Of a stretch of 10,456 nucleotides of DNA, positions 1-7,352 are shown piece after piece. Numbering within the stretch: position 1 is the stretch's first letter; each line of letters opens with the position of its first letter. The translations under genes were made by a program, and so were the position numbers. The notes beneath the pieces are model-generated. The model was not told where the DNA came from. It saw nothing but the letters and a program-made list of their open reading frames with translations, and ran no database searches. The DNA comes from Bacillaceae bacterium UBA7792 (GTDB lineage: Bacteria > Bacillota > Bacilli > Bacillales > Cytobacillaceae), in contig DLCS01000146.1 of the NCBI GenBank assembly GCA_002480735.1, positions 14,530-24,985 of the forward strand, given 5' to 3'.

Positions 1-5
1 CTCAC

Positions 6-13
6 ACCTCCTT
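6..13 (-). promoter_or_regulatory. Ribosome binding site of a gene starting just beyond the left edge
   Basis: On the minus strand the last bases of the window read AAGGAGG (positions 13 to 7) followed by six bases before the edge. That is a consensus SD at the right distance for a start codon lying at or within a few bases of the left edge. The gene itself is not in the window and nothing can be said of its product. I saw no convincing sigma-A promoter for it in positions 14-180. Confidence 0.7.
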
Positions 14-183
14 ACATTACTCTCTTAATAAACAAGATATGTTTGTAAAGAAGGATGGTATAGCCATGTATCTATGGTTAAAATTATGTCGATTCAAGTT
101 TGATTTTGGCGTAAAACTAGTTGTCCTAACTCAAATAAAAAGCCCAAATCCTTTACCGCCCATGAAGGTTCTATTTATAGCTA

Positions 184-354
184 CTATGATTCAAAAGCTG
201 TTTTTTCTGGAAATATGCCACCTTCTCTTACAAGGCAAACTGCCAATCTTTGAGCAGCTCGATCAAAATAAAACTTAGTAGGAATATTTTGGTCTGGTAA
301 ACTTTCTAACTCTGAAAACTTCCTGGTTATTTTATTTAACTCAATTTTACCCAT
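184..354 (-). CDS. Doubtful small ORF, 56 residues, unrecognised
   Basis: An ATG at 354 (minus) opens a 56-residue frame that ends with TAG at 184-186. The N-terminal half is charged (MGKIELNKITRKF). The C-terminal half has a more protein-like pattern, including FDRAAQRLAVCLVREGG and IFPEKTAF. I do not recognise a family. A possible promoter lies just upstream (minus strand TTTATA at 403-398, 17 bp, TATAAA at 380-375), but that would leave a leader of about 14 bases with only a weak AGAAG as SD. An in-frame stop just upstream excludes a longer form. It could be a small gene, the remnant of a larger one, or chance. The 79-codon plus-strand frame over the same bases (39-278) looks less protein-like. 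Confidence 0.3.
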   Translation of the reverse strand: MGKIELNKITRKFSELESLPDQNIPTKFYFDRAAQRLAVCLVREGGIFPEKTAFES

Positions 355-658
355 AATCTTCTAAGGGCATATGTTTTATAGCTATTGGTACGTACTTTAT
401 AAATTGACTAATTTCATGCAGAGATAATAACAGATATCTTTCGACTTGGAATAAAGAAGAGGTTTATTCTAATCACTAAAAATAAATAGTGGTGCATTCG
501 GCACTAGGTAACCCCTCAAAAAAAACCTTAAAAGGCACTTGGCCTATCAAGGTTTTAAAAACACATTATATGAGGAATTTCAACTATTTTACCTGGTGAT
601 TTCGGGTGGTGATAGCGGCGCCGTTCCATAACCTTCGTGCGGAAAGGCTTTGGGTTGC
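355..658. other. Intergenic stretch with small hairpins and a terminator
   Basis: This AT-rich stretch has no convincing gene. It holds three hairpins in a row: CACTA/TAGTG (474-478 and 487-491), GTGC/GCAC (492-495 and 501-504) and the terminator at 518-556. Between the terminator and the VWA gene is a locally GC-richer patch (about 590-640) with a 24-codon frame on the minus strand (629-555), listed among the findings. Confidence 0.5.
518..556 (-). terminator. Terminator of the MoxR-VWA operon
   Basis: On the minus strand AAACCTT (555-549) pairs with AAGGTTT (529-523). An inner stem AGGC/GCCT lies between them, and a run of eight T residues follows (525-518). It lies about 100 bases past the stop of the VWA gene, with no other clear gene between. 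The plus strand also has a short T run after the hairpin, so some bidirectional activity is possible. Confidence 0.8.
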
Positions 659-2455
659 TTAATCAATTGGAAACAAATCTCCCTTAGGGATAAAAGGAAG
701 ATGTTTCCCTTTTGGCAGTAAAAAAGCATGTTTTCTTTTAATCATCAAGCGGTCACATTCTCCATCCGTAATGATTAAGATAGGACCATTTTTGGGAAAA
801 TCCGTTGCATTCTCGAGCAAATCAATTCCTGGCTGAAGAATTGTTCCTCCCCGTCCTTTCACTTTAACCCTTTCATCTATTTCCTCTGGGGTCATGTATC
901 CTGCATCGTAGGCAGTAGCATCGCAAAAGACGACACGAACTGCCGGAACATCTCGGGCAACGCTATAGCTTGCAATGGTTCCAAGTGCTTTGGCCAGAAG
1001 TTTTTTATCCATAGATCCCGAAGTATCAAGCACCACGCCGAACGTTCTTCCATGCTCATCACCCCCTACATCAACATAAGCGGGGCGTGGGATATTAGGG
1101 GTGCTGGATTGCCTTCTGGAAAGCCTTGTATATGTTCTTCTCTTTTCGACAGGCTGAAAATGATAATCAAACCATTTTGCGAGTTCCACATCCCATTTAA
1201 TCGGTGGCATGGCAAGAGCTTTGATTTCTTCAACTAACCCTGCTGGCAAATACCCCCTTTTTTGCTCTTGGTGAAAGCTCAAGCCCTGTGACAAGCAGCT
1301 TTTGTAAAAATCCTCCAAACTAATGCCGTTTCTTGGATCCCAATAAGTACTATTTCCTTCATCTATAATATCACTCCCACCAAGTCCACGGAATGTATAC
1401 AATTTTCGGTAGGTTCTCATATCCGTTATAATACGGTCATAGATGCTTTCTGCATTGAGCCCCTTCAATTCCTGATCCAATAGGCCGCCAACTTTAGGAA
1501 ACTCTCCTATTCCCATTTCAATTAGCCAATCGTTAATAACATAATCACAAGCAACATTCCAAAAATAGTGATTTCTTCCCTGTCTTCTTTCATGATGGCA
1601 AAGACCTGCATGTAAATATTCATGGGCCAAAACAAATTTACACTCTTCGAACGAAAGTCCGGCTGCAGGATTGATATAAATTTCTTTATGAATTACATCG
1701 ATCGCAGCGATAGATATTTCCAACCGTTTGCAAAGGATTGAATCCTCAATTAAGGTGAAGTTGGAGGCTAATGACCCTAGAAGCGGGTAGGAATCCAAAA
1801 ACCAATTTTTTGCTTTTTGCGCTTCCGTTAGCTGATCCTTCTTTTCTCCTAAACTACTCGCATGGCCACTTGCGACATCGATGGCACTAGATACTGCTTG
1901 TGCAATGCCTCTTCCAAGCAAATCACCCCATTTGATTTCTCCTCCCCAATAATACCGATCATCATCAAATATCAGATCCGACTGCTTAGCACCCCCTACG
2001 CTCCATCCAGTATAAACTGGATCAATGCCTTTTTGGAGCAGCATCTTGTACAATGACTCTTCATCACGCGCATGAAAATCAACTGGTACTCTGAATTCCC
2101 CAGGAGGTTTTCCTAATTTCATTTCATATAGAAACTTGGAGACAAATGCATCGCAGGCAATGTTCCAAAGAGCAGGGTTCTCTTTATCCTTGAAATGTTC
2201 AAAACCCAAATGGAGGAGACAATGAGCTAGAATATACAGCCATTCCTCTGGTTTGACTCTTTTTTTCGGATGTACATGGATTATCCCTCCTTTTGTCACG
2301 ACTGCATAGCCTTCGTCTGGACATAGGTTTCCTTCTTGGCGGTTGAAGTAAGCGTGCGTCACGAGCGGCGAAAACATAGGGTGGTTAGCAATCAAATTGT
2401 ATCCTTCTTGGTAAAGTTTCGTTGCGATATCAATTGATTGCTTATTTTTACGCAT
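659..2455 (-). CDS. VWA-like protein with tandem metallopeptidase-like domains (DUF2201 type)
   Basis: A 598-residue, probably cytosolic protein; I see no signal peptide or membrane segment. The C-terminal part (about 465-575) is a von Willebrand A-like fold with a complete MIDAS: DTSGS (477-481), a Thr in GGT (536-538) and TDG (Asp564). Upstream are two related metallopeptidase-like units. The first carries HCLLH (78-82) followed by WNIACD (97-102). The second carries a true zinc motif HEYLH (278-282) followed by WNVACD (299-304). The two histidine motifs are exactly 200 residues apart. The first lacks the catalytic Glu (Cys79 instead) and is probably inactive. Family members as I know them have a single such unit followed by VWA, so the repeat is unusual. 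The ATG overlaps the end of the MoxR gene by 8 bases (ATGCGTAA), which implies translational coupling and a joint ATPase/VWA complex. The substrate is unknown. Confidence 0.92.
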   Translation of the reverse strand: MRKNKQSIDIATKLYQEGYNLIANHPMFSPLVTHAYFNRQEGNLCPDEGYAVVTKGGIIHVHPKKRVKPEEWLYILAHCLLHLGFEHFKDKENPALWNIACDAFVSKFLYEMKLGKPPGEFRVPVDFHARDEESLYKMLLQKGIDPVYTGWSVGGAKQSDLIFDDDRYYWGGEIKWGDLLGRGIAQAVSSAIDVASGHASSLGEKKDQLTEAQKAKNWFLDSYPLLGSLASNFTLIEDSILCKRLEISIAAIDVIHKEIYINPAAGLSFEECKFVLAHEYLHAGLCHHERRQGRNHYFWNVACDYVINDWLIEMGIGEFPKVGGLLDQELKGLNAESIYDRIITDMRTYRKLYTFRGLGGSDIIDEGNSTYWDPRNGISLEDFYKSCLSQGLSFHQEQKRGYLPAGLVEEIKALAMPPIKWDVELAKWFDYHFQPVEKRRTYTRLSRRQSSTPNIPRPAYVDVGGDEHGRTFGVVLDTSGSMDKKLLAKALGTIASYSVARDVPAVRVVFCDATAYDAGYMTPEEIDERVKVKGRGGTILQPGIDLLENATDFPKNGPILIITDGECDRLMIKRKHAFLLPKGKHLPFIPKGDLFPID

Positions 2456-3521
2456 CCTTTTTGTCCTTCCGTTCGGCTAGTCTTGGTAGATCACGAATGA
2501 TCTCAGTCATAAACCAGTCAGGCAATCCTTTTTCTTTTTCTGAACTAGAGACAACTAATTGTGCCATTTCATGACTGATGGAAGCTAAATCTTTAATGAG
2601 AGCTTTTGCTTGATGAGCAAACTGACGCTGACTGGGATGAACGGCATCTTTTTCACTTGGAAGCTCTTTAATAATTTGAGCACGGAAACTTTGTGTTAAA
2701 AAATATAACACATCGCGATTTTCAGGTTCATGTGGAAACTTCATGTCCCCATTGAGAATTTTATTTAAATGATACTTTGTATGAATTTGTTTATGAAATG
2801 TTTGGAATTGAGAAGCATGCTGGGGTGAAACACAGCCAGCAGCTAATATTCCAACCATTTCATTCGTAAGATGCTCTTCTCCAAATTCATAAAGGACATC
2901 ACTTAACATATGCCAGCTTCGTGGTGTTGAAAAGGGTTCTTCATGCTTTGGCGGTTCTGTCCACAATTGATCTGGACGAATTTGCAAGTATTCAATCACA
3001 AATGGATGGATGCCAAATCCAATCGCCCATTCCATCCAATCTTTGTAGGAAACATGAAGCTGGGCATGAAACATACGATTAATAAGGGCTGAACTCATTG
3101 TTTTCACAATGGCACTATCTTGTGCTCGGTTACCTGCTCCAATGACAATCGATCCTTTTGGTAGCATATATTCACCAACTCTTCTGTCGTGAATAAGGCT
3201 ATAAAATGATTTTTGGACCTCATGCGAACAAGCGTTTAATTCATCTAAAAATAAGCAGTATGGTTCGTCTCTTGCAATTAAATTAGGGGGACAGAATTTT
3301 GTTTTTCCTTCAATAATTTGCGGTACACCCATGATATCCTCGGGGGCAAGTTGACTTCCCAACAGCGAAACACACGGCAATCCGACTTGACATGCGAATT
3401 CTTCTACAAGGGATGATTTTCCGATTCCAGGGGCTCCCCAGATAAAAACAGGACGGATGATAGCTACATTTAATAGCAGCTCCATTAATTGTTTTTGTGT
3501 AACCTTTGCTCCTAAATTCAT
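2448..3521 (-). CDS. MoxR-family AAA+ ATPase
   Basis: A 357-residue AAA+ ATPase. Visible motifs are Walker A GAPGIGKS (29-36), Walker B LFLDEL (90-95), sensor-1 region GAGNR (Asn131) and a candidate arginine finger in SSALINRM (Arg149). MoxR ATPases typically work with a VWA protein encoded next door to remodel or mature a client, as in RavA-ViaA, NirQ-NorD or CbbQ-CbbO. Here the partner is the overlapping downstream gene. The start at 3521 has AAGGAG six bases upstream (3533-3528). An extended -10 (TGC TAAAAT, 3563-3555) lies about 35 bases ahead of the ATG. The client cannot be named from the sequence. CoxD/CoxE-like pairs that mature molybdenum hydroxylases are one precedent, but this VWA partner is of a different type. 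Confidence 0.93.
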   Translation of the reverse strand: MNLGAKVTQKQLMELLLNVAIIRPVFIWGAPGIGKSSLVEEFACQVGLPCVSLLGSQLAPEDIMGVPQIIEGKTKFCPPNLIARDEPYCLFLDELNACSHEVQKSFYSLIHDRRVGEYMLPKGSIVIGAGNRAQDSAIVKTMSSALINRMFHAQLHVSYKDWMEWAIGFGIHPFVIEYLQIRPDQLWTEPPKHEEPFSTPRSWHMLSDVLYEFGEEHLTNEMVGILAAGCVSPQHASQFQTFHKQIHTKYHLNKILNGDMKFPHEPENRDVLYFLTQSFRAQIIKELPSEKDAVHPSQRQFAHQAKALIKDLASISHEMAQLVVSSSEKEKGLPDWFMTEIIRDLPRLAERKDKKDA

Positions 3522-3737
3522 TCGTTTCTCCTTAAATTAAGTGTCTTTGAATCAATTTTAGCACATTTACCCTTGTATCCTAAGCTAAGTTGAAGCTCAC
3601 TTACACAGTCAATAATGTCTTAATTAATATTAATAATGGAGGGAATATTTTTGCTAGTATCACAAACATAGGAATCTTATGAAGCCGAAAAAGAATAGAA
3701 ACAACTAGAAATAATGCTTTTTTAGCCCGTTCCTCTA

Positions 3738-3765
3738 TTGTCTCTATAGTATATTGTAGTATGAT
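3738..3765 (+). promoter_or_regulatory. Candidate sigma-A promoter of the GNAT gene
   Basis: TTGTCT (4 of 6 to TTGACA), 16 bp, TATGAT (5 of 6 to TATAAT). It is the best -35/-10 pair I found on the plus strand between 3522 and 3983. Use of it would place the whole hairpin-rich segment 3855-3956 inside the transcript. Confidence 0.5.
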
Positions 3766-3854
3766 AACGAAGAGGATTTTTTCGTTAAAAGGAGCTTATA
3801 AAAGGGGAATCAATGTTTTAAGAGATTTTGCGAAAAATCAGGCCTAGAGACTAA

Positions 3855-3976
3855 GAAAATCGAGTGTAAGAACAATCAATTTTCGATTATCGGTAGGAGA
3901 GAGGCTTCCAACAATAGGCGAAGGGCACACTTTCACGCCTCCTGTCAAGTAGACAGTAGAAAAATAATATTGGAGG
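3855..3976 (+). promoter_or_regulatory. Structured 5' leader with alternative pairings and a possible anti-SD
   Basis: Several perfect short stems can form: GAAAAT/ATTTTC (3855-3860 with 3879-3884) or the exclusive AATCGA/TCGATT (3858-3863 with 3883-3888); AGGCG/CGCCT (3916-3920 with 3936-3940); GAGGC/GCCTC (3901-3905 with 3937-3941); AGGAG/CTCCT (3895-3899 with 3939-3943); and CTGTC/GACAG (3942-3946 with 3952-3956). CCTCC at 3938-3942 is also complementary to the SD GGAGG at 3972-3976. The element could therefore control translation. It matches no riboswitch class I can name with confidence. Pieces such as GGAGAGAGGC and GGCGAAGG recall glycine riboswitches, but the canonical CUCAGG core is missing. 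Confidence 0.4.
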
Positions 3977-3983
3977 ATGAATC

Positions 3984-4463
3984 ATGAATATTCGTGAAAT
4001 TGATGAAAAAGACAATCAAGCAATGGAGCAAATTATAAAACGCTCACTGGAATCATTTGGCTTAAACATTCCTGGAACAGCCTATTTTGATCCCCAACTG
4101 AGCAGTCTAGCACAATTTTACAAGCAACAGCCAAATGCAAAGTATTGGGTTGTCGTGGATGAGCAAGATCAAGTGGTTGGCGGTGTGGGGATTGCACCAT
4201 TTGGACAGAAGCCTGGGATTTGCGAGCTGCAGAAGCTATACATTACCCCAGAAGTTCAAGGTATGGGGTTGTCGAGGAAGCTGATGAAAGTTGCACTCGA
4301 TTTCGCAAAGGAACACTATACATACTGTTACTTAGAAACAATGGAGAAACTTGAGGTTGCTAATCTCCTATATATCAAATTAGGTTTCCAGCAACTCGAA
4401 AGACCACTAGATGGTTCTGAGCATAGTACTATGGATGCTTGGTACATAAAAAAATTATCGTAA
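3984..4463 (+). CDS. GNAT-family N-acetyltransferase
   Basis: 159 residues, a normal length for a single-domain GNAT enzyme that moves an acetyl group from acetyl-CoA to an amine. The acetyl-CoA binding motif A is clear: LQKLYITPEVQGMGLSRKLM (82-101), with the Q-x-x-G-x-G-type pyrophosphate loop QGMGLS at 92-97. The motif B region (ETMEKLEVANLLYIKLGF) and a C-terminal beta strand (DAWYIKKL) follow. The ATG has GGAGG seven bases upstream. It is a single-gene unit between a divergent promoter region and its own terminator. The substrate (small molecule, amino acid or protein N-terminus) cannot be told. Confidence 0.93.
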   Translation: MNIREIDEKDNQAMEQIIKRSLESFGLNIPGTAYFDPQLSSLAQFYKQQPNAKYWVVVDEQDQVVGGVGIAPFGQKPGICELQKLYITPEVQGMGLSRKLMKVALDFAKEHYTYCYLETMEKLEVANLLYIKLGFQQLERPLDGSEHSTMDAWYIKKLS

Positions 4464-4468
4464 AGGAG

Positions 4469-4500
4469 AAAAGGACCACTCCCGAGGAAGTGGTCCTTTT
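4469..4500. terminator. Bidirectional terminator between GNAT and the dehydrogenase operon
   Basis: A perfect 12-bp stem, AAAAGGACCACT (4469-4480) with AGTGGTCCTTTT (4489-4500), and an 8-base loop. It begins five bases after the GNAT stop codon. Both strands end in a T run, so it can serve the convergent dehydrogenase operon (stop at 4548) as well. Confidence 0.92.
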
Positions 4501-4547
4501 CAATTAAACCTTAGATTTTTATATAAATAGATTCAAATGATGAACTC

Positions 4548-5726
4548 TTACATATGAACAACTTTTCGCTTAAAACGGTCATACCGTAATGGCTCAATCG
4601 AAATCGTTGTCTCTTTTCCGCTAATCATTTCCTCGATTAACTTACCTGTAATGGTTGCTAAGCTGATTCCGTCCCCTTCATGGCCAGCAGCAATATAAAA
4701 TCCTGGCACTTCCTCGACAGCTGAAATGATTGGCAAATGGTCTTCTGTCCAAGGTCTAAAACCAGTATAAGTGCGAATGATATTGAAATCATCTAGTTTT
4801 GGGAAGAATCTCAAAGCTCTTCTAGCCATGGTTTGTACGACATTAAAATCGACCCTTGCATCAAAACCAACAAATTGACGACTGCTACCAATCAAAAAGT
4901 TTTGACTTTCTGTTGGCTCAAGCACCAGAGCCACACCATGTTTTAGAGTTTCGGGATCCGCAATACGCTCTCGTTGAAATTTGTTCATTAAATATCCGAA
5001 TTCCATCACATTTCTCATAATAATCGGCTTTTGTCTTCCTCCGACCATAATATGCCCTTTTCTTGGCTTAATAGGAATCTCGATATCTAGCATTTTCCCG
5101 ATAAAAGGAGCCCACACTCCTGCTGCATTCACTACCTTCTTTGCCGTAAAGCTGCCATTGGTAGTTTCAATCAAGAATTCTTCCTTTTTTGAAACCTGCT
5201 TTACCTCTGCACGAGTGTGTAATTTCAGTCCATACTCCTTCGCTCTATCGATCAACGAGTAGCAAAATAAATAAGGATTAATAAGTGAATCCGTTTCACA
5301 TTCTAAGCCACCCGGGATGTCATCGGCAAAATAGGGCGATTCCTGACGAATGTCTGAATGGTCTAAGAGCTTAAATTTCAATCCAGCTTGATTCTGGATG
5401 TTCACCCATTCATTAGCTACTTCCATTTCGGCGTCATTATCGCATACCAATATACTTCCTTGAGTACGGTACTCAAACGGCAAATAGAGATCCTTCTCCA
5501 ATTCAGCCGTTAATTCCTGGCTAGCCAAAGACATCAGACTATCAAAACCAGGATCCTTATCAACGATGGTAATATTTCCATCACATCGTGAAGAGGTTCC
5601 ACTTGCTAAATCCCCTTTTTCTATTAACATGCAATCAATCCCGGCTTTTGCAACATAATAAGCAATCGCACAGCCCACGATCCCGCCACCGATAATAGCA
5701 ACTTCTGCATGATTTTTGTTGGTCAT
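4548..5726 (-). CDS. DAO-family FAD-dependent dehydrogenase subunit (HcnC / hydroxyproline dehydrogenase beta type)
   Basis: Catalytic subunit of the flavo-Fe-S dehydrogenase operon. It is a D-amino-acid-oxidase-fold flavoprotein that would oxidise an amine or imino acid and pass electrons to its partner subunits. From the ATG at 5726 it has 392 residues. The N-terminal dinucleotide fold holds GGGIVG (13-18) and IEKGDLASGTSS. The C-terminal FAD-contact region reads FRPWTEDHLP...YIAAGHEGDGI, typical of the glycine/sarcosine/(hydroxy)proline oxidase group. I prefer ATG 5726 over TTG 5732 because AAGGAGG (5742-5736) is nine bases from the ATG but only three from the TTG. That SD overlaps the upstream stop codon, so translation is probably coupled. 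The order and partners match HcnABC, LhpBEF-type D-hydroxyproline dehydrogenase and archaeal dye-linked proline dehydrogenase; the substrate is not determined. Confidence 0.93.
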   Translation of the reverse strand: MTNKNHAEVAIIGGGIVGCAIAYYVAKAGIDCMLIEKGDLASGTSSRCDGNITIVDKDPGFDSLMSLASQELTAELEKDLYLPFEYRTQGSILVCDNDAEMEVANEWVNIQNQAGLKFKLLDHSDIRQESPYFADDIPGGLECETDSLINPYLFCYSLIDRAKEYGLKLHTRAEVKQVSKKEEFLIETTNGSFTAKKVVNAAGVWAPFIGKMLDIEIPIKPRKGHIMVGGRQKPIIMRNVMEFGYLMNKFQRERIADPETLKHGVALVLEPTESQNFLIGSSRQFVGFDARVDFNVVQTMARRALRFFPKLDDFNIIRTYTGFRPWTEDHLPIISAVEEVPGFYIAAGHEGDGISLATITGKLIEEMISGKETTISIEPLRYDRFKRKVVHM

Positions 5727-5740
5727 TTCCAATCCCTCCT

Positions 5741-6952
5741 TTATCCGTGCACTATATCATAATAAGCCTCTTCCATTCGGGAACGGCCTTTTTCAATGCC
5801 CGGATGGAATTGTATGGTTGCGTTTTCGCGAATCGTTCTAACATTCATCTTTGCTTGCTGAATTTGATTTTCTAGTTTTGCTAGGTTCTGTCCTTTTCTT
5901 TTTGCAATCGATAATCCAGCTAATGTACCTTGAGCCCGAGCAACCTTTGCGCTTTCAATACCGGTAATATTTCCTGCAACAAAAAGCCCCTCCAGTGGTG
6001 TCTCCATCTGTTCATTATGGACTGGGACATGACCGCCAAGTTCTTCAATATATTGAAAGGGACAACCAATGACAGCCGCAAGCTCAGCTAATGGGTAAAG
6101 CCCGCCAGCAATACAGACAAAATCAACTTCAATGTTTCTTTCACTTCCAGGAATGATTTCTCCATCCGCCGTAATATCGCATATCGTCACAGACTCTACT
6201 TGATTCGTTCCATTTATTCGGGTCACGGCCTTACGGAGATGAATAGGCATACCCCACATTTTCACACCGCTTTTAGGAAAAAACTTTACAGCCAAAGCTT
6301 TCGTCCCATCCCCTTTCATGAATCTACTGCCAAAACGGATGGCTGTGGATGGAGCTAAATGAGCAATTCGTAATAGCGCTTTCATAACTTTCTTAGGGCT
6401 TCCATGACTTTCGGTAGCTGAATTAATGGCTGGAAGTGCCATGCATTCCAAGTCAATTCCCGCTAGTTGCATTTCCCGCGCAATTGCTACAGACAATACA
6501 TTGACACCGACAACGATCCCTTTCTTTCCAACACGAACGCGGTGCACGTTTGTCATCACTTGAGCAGCACCAATCGACATGACCCCTGGAAGTGTCCATC
6601 CTGGTATGGGCGCTGGGCTTTCCGCCGCTCCAGTTGCAATCAAGAGGTTTTCAGCTTCCAAAATCCCTTCATTTGTGTAGACGCTGAAACCATGATCAGT
6701 TTTTTCTATGGTGTGGGCGGAAATGCCACATCTGATATCTGTATTCAATTCTTTTGCTTTTTCTAAAAGAATCTTGCTTTCTTCTATTCCATTCCACCAT
6801 TTCCCATCTGGTTCCTGATGGAGTTGACCGAGCAGTCTTCCTCCTGGCTTCAGAAATTCATCAATGACAAGAACATTCAAATTCCATTCTCGGGCAGCAA
6901 TAGCTGCGGATAAGCCCGCAGGACCAGCACCTATAATCAGCACATCATACAT
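5741..6952 (-). CDS. FAD/NAD(P)-binding oxidoreductase subunit (HcnB / dehydrogenase alpha type)
   Basis: A 403-residue pyridine-nucleotide-disulfide-oxidoreductase-like flavoprotein, the electron-transfer subunit of the complex. The first nucleotide fold begins at the very N-terminus (MYDVLIIGAGPAG, loop GAGPAG 8-13). The ATG motif is at 106-108. The second nucleotide-binding loop reads GVNVLS (149-154), not GxGxxG. A second FAD-contact motif, EGLFVAGN, lies near the C-terminus, where AGD is usual. HcnB-type proteins usually end in a BFD-like [2Fe-2S] domain; this one stops before it, and that domain is encoded separately at the head of the operon. ATG 6952 is chosen because AGGAGG (6967-6962) lies nine bases upstream, while ATG 6961 directly abuts it. 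The gene overlaps the preceding one by 8 bases. Confidence 0.92.
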   Translation of the reverse strand: MYDVLIIGAGPAGLSAAIAAREWNLNVLVIDEFLKPGGRLLGQLHQEPDGKWWNGIEESKILLEKAKELNTDIRCGISAHTIEKTDHGFSVYTNEGILEAENLLIATGAAESPAPIPGWTLPGVMSIGAAQVMTNVHRVRVGKKGIVVGVNVLSVAIAREMQLAGIDLECMALPAINSATESHGSPKKVMKALLRIAHLAPSTAIRFGSRFMKGDGTKALAVKFFPKSGVKMWGMPIHLRKAVTRINGTNQVESVTICDITADGEIIPGSERNIEVDFVCIAGGLYPLAELAAVIGCPFQYIEELGGHVPVHNEQMETPLEGLFVAGNITGIESAKVARAQGTLAGLSIAKRKGQNLAKLENQIQQAKMNVRTIRENATIQFHPGIEKGRSRMEEAYYDIVHG

Positions 6953-7352
6953 CTGGCTCATCCTCCTTTTCCCCTTTAAGTTGTTTTTCAAATTCCGCAT
7001 ATGTCCGAGGCAAATCATCTTGATTTTCCGTTGATTTAAAGGGGGAGAACTGTTGTTTTCCACTTTCAATAATCATGTCTGGATTTAGCTCTGTCAAACA
7101 CGCCCGAATACCAGGTGTTCCGTCGACAGTCACCCGACATTCAAAGCAATGACCAATATTACAATAAATCCCTCGTGGTGAACCACTTTCTTCATGAACA
7201 CGAAGCGTCCGTATTCCCTGTGCCAAAAGTGCGGAGGCAATTGTGTCTCCTTCATACCCAGTATATTTTTTCCCATCAAATGTAAAAGGGATTTCTTTCT
7301 CAATCGTTAATTTGCCAAGGACAGGATGATCCAAAATTCGATGACTATTCAT
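6945..7352 (-). CDS. [2Fe-2S] ferredoxin-like subunit (HcnA / SoxA N-terminal type)
   Basis: 135 residues, matching the small plant-type ferredoxin subunit of HcnABC and of hydroxyproline dehydrogenases, equivalent to the N-terminal domain of heterotetrameric sarcosine oxidase alpha. The cluster ligands are visible as Cys64, Cys69, Cys72 and Cys85 in YCNIGHCFEC...RAC, within a beta-grasp-like domain preceded by FTFDGKKYTGYEGDTIASALLAQGI-type residues at 23-47. It should relay electrons between the flavin subunits. AGGAGA (7366-7361) lies eight bases ahead of the ATG. The start overlaps the end of the BFD gene by 8 bases (ATGAATAG). The C-terminus is highly charged. Confidence 0.92.
   Translation of the reverse strand: MNSHRILDHPVLGKLTIEKEIPFTFDGKKYTGYEGDTIASALLAQGIRTLRVHEESGSPRGIYCNIGHCFECRVTVDGTPGIRACLTELNPDMIIESGKQQFSPFKSTENQDDLPRTYAEFEKQLKGEKEDEPDV

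Larger units (their letters stand above)
3522..3983. promoter_or_regulatory. Divergent intergenic region: moxR promoter and long GNAT leader
   Basis: No protein gene is visible. On the minus strand, TGCTAAAAT (3563-3555) is an extended -10 for the MoxR operon without a good -35. On the plus strand, TTGTCT (3738-3743), a 16-bp spacer and TATGAT (3760-3765) form a candidate sigma-A promoter for the acetyltransferase. That would give a leader of roughly 210 bases. The middle part (about 3600-3720) is AT-rich with no recognised element. Confidence 0.55.

Noticed and set aside
39..278. Plus-strand frame of 79 codons
   Set aside because: No SD, odd composition and no recognisable domain; it overlaps a more protein-like minus-strand frame.
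600..660. Direct repeat GGTGAT and palindrome GGCGCC as a recombination site
   Set aside because: Too short, with no integrase, transposase or flanking duplication nearby.
3781..3983. Glycine riboswitch or T-box leader ahead of the GNAT gene
   Set aside because: The CUCAGG core of glycine aptamers and the T-box consensus are both absent; only short pieces look alike.
6953..7069. N-terminal extension of the alpha subunit
   Set aside because: It overlaps the ferredoxin gene, and the nucleotide-binding fold starts directly after ATG 6952, which has an ideal SD.
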